From: Oscillospiraceae bacterium
GTDB taxonomy: Bacteria; Bacillota_A; Clostridia; Oscillospirales; Oscillospiraceae
Reading direction: 5' to 3'
Assembly (NCBI GenBank): GCA_017381835.1
Contig: JAFOBK010000217.1
Coordinates: forward strand, 1 to 6,058
Length of the DNA stretch: 6,058 nucleotides
Part shown: one piece after another, positions 5,476 through 6,058 of the stretch
Layout: each line of letters opens with the position of its first letter
Numbering within the stretch: the first letter of the stretch is position 1
The notes under the pieces: generated by a model
Database searches by the model: none
Told to the model about the DNA's origin: nothing
The model's input: only the letters and a program-made list of their open reading frames with translations
Translations under genes and position numbers: made by a program

Positions 5476-5508
5476 AAAAAAACCGGCATCTTTTACAAGA
5501 TACCGGTT
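5476..5508 (-). terminator. Intrinsic terminator of the cell wall hydrolase gene
   Basis: On the minus strand AACCGGTATCTT (plus-strand 5497-5508) pairs with AAGATGCCGGTT (plus-strand 5481-5492) with one G-T wobble and a GTAA loop, followed by TTTTTTT overlapping the stem end. It lies about 25 bases after the hydrolase stop codon and before the sigK start, so sigK is expected to have its own promoter, which I could not identify. Confidence 0.85.
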
Positions 5509-5533
5509 GTTCATTTTATCAGCAGGAAGCCGC

Positions 5534-6058
5534 TTATCCCTGATGACAGAAAATATGGCCGCCGATTTGTCCCCATACATACTCGTTGGTCTTGTAGGTA
5601 GCGAAATGCACCACATCTTCCGGAAGAATATAGGGGCCGTAAATGGCATGTTCCACTGCATCATACTGGGCCTGTTCCGGCTTGGCCTCCTCCAGGAAGG
5701 CTGCGGAACGGAACTGATTATCCGCAAAAATGATGCCTTTCAGCGTGTCCGGGAAACGTTCGGATGCCAGTCTGTTGATAATGACTTCTGCCACAGCCTG
5801 CTGACCTTCCGCAGGTTCACCCCGGGCCTCCACCCACACAACGCTGGCCAGCAGCTGCTTTTCCGCATAGGTGAGCTGAATATTGGGATATCTGGGATCT
5901 CCCATCAGATTCTCCTCATAATACAGGAAGGGTTCCTCCGGCATGGCACTCTTGTCAAAGGCCCATGCACCGCTGAAGCCGGCACAGACATCCCCTTTGG
6001 TAAAGCCTTCCTGAAGAGCGCGCTTTATATTCCACTTGGAATAGTTGGGTTCGTAAGG
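5534..6058 (-). CDS. SleB-type cell wall hydrolase, 5' end outside the window
   Basis: The last 174 residues of a Hydrolase_2/SleB-domain protein; the frame is open to the window edge, so the true start lies beyond it. The domain begins near fragment residue 60: LTYAEKQLLASVVWVEARGEP (62-82) carries the signature EARGE with the predicted catalytic glutamate E77, then GQQAVAEVIINR (85-96), a NQFRSA segment (114-119) and the closing VVHFATYKT and GGHIFCHQG (149-174). Such enzymes are lytic transglycosylases that cut spore-cortex or vegetative peptidoglycan; SleB itself acts on the cortex in germination. Residues 1-59 (with YEPNYSKWNIKRAL near the edge) do not match a domain I recognise and may belong to a linker or stalk. 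Being next to sigK fits a sporulation or germination role. An in-frame ATG at 5942-5944 is internal, since coherent coding continues upstream of it. Family is firm; SleB versus a vegetative paralogue is undecided. Confidence 0.88.
   Translation of the reverse strand, partial: PYEPNYSKWNIKRALQEGFTKGDVCAGFSGAWAFDKSAMPEEPFLYYEENLMGDPRYPNIQLTYAEKQLLASVVWVEARGEPAEGQQAVAEVIINRLASERFPDTLKGIIFADNQFRSAAFLEEAKPEQAQYDAVEHAIYGPYILPEDVVHFATYKTNEYVWGQIGGHIFCHQG

Noticed and set aside
5445..5489. Upstream in-frame start that would lengthen the sigK fragment by 15 residues
   Set aside because: That ATG lies inside the hydrolase terminator hairpin and lacks a ribosome site; the ATG at 5442-5444 has AAAGGA at good spacing and gives a normal pro-SigK start.
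5086..5601. Plus-strand open frame across the sigK and hydrolase genes
   Set aside because: Antisense to SigK and SleB coding sequence and begins within a terminator stem.
1..6058. CRISPR array, tRNA or rRNA genes, insertion sequence transposase
   Set aside because: I saw no regularly spaced direct repeats, no tRNA-like cloverleaf or rRNA segment, and no transposase or recombinase motifs in any frame.

Overview
The window looks like chromosomal DNA from a low-to-mid-GC, spore-forming anaerobic Firmicute of class Clostridia, probably a gut Oscillospiraceae/Ruminococcaceae-type organism. Strong AGGAGG-type ribosome sites, the N-terminal part of the sporulation sigma factor SigK, a SleB-type cell wall hydrolase and a DUF6809-like small protein point that way. 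The genus cannot be fixed from sequence alone.

Layout, left to right. (1) 83-652, minus strand: a TetR/AcrR-family regulator. (2) 653-840: a divergent control region with a readable minus-strand promoter for the regulator, a candidate extended -10 for the rightward genes, and a 15-bp inverted repeat (803-817) suited to be the TetR operator. (3) 841-2244 and 2263-4038, plus strand, 18 bp apart: a GPH-family sugar:cation symporter and a cytoplasmic family 3 glycoside hydrolase with a NagZ-like Asp-His dyad. A strong intrinsic terminator (4061-4088) closes this operon. Together these form a compact import-and-hydrolyse module for a small glycoside, probably under the divergent TetR protein. (4) 4089-4432: no convincing gene, but notable inverted repeats, one of which can end the minus-strand transcript arriving from the right. 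(5) 4433-4995, minus strand: a two-gene unit with overlapping stop and start (DUF6809-like protein, then a three-helix membrane protein), with its own promoter and a GTG start. (6) 5070-6058, minus strand: a sporulation region. A SleB-like hydrolase (5' end outside the window) ends in a terminator, followed by the first 76 codons of sigK, which stop abruptly inside sigma region 2 and are followed by another strong terminator.

The most interesting signal is the sigK break at 5214. SigK is normally about 230 residues, and no C-terminal part is seen in this window. In Bacillus subtilis and Clostridioides difficile, sigK is split by a developmentally excised 'skin' element. The DNA to the left of the break (about 4089-5213) carries small genes of the kind often found on clostridial mobile elements. 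The sequence therefore fits either a skin-like insertion whose far end lies outside the window or a decayed remnant that has left sigK truncated. No recombinase gene and no matching attachment site are visible, so this remains a hypothesis.
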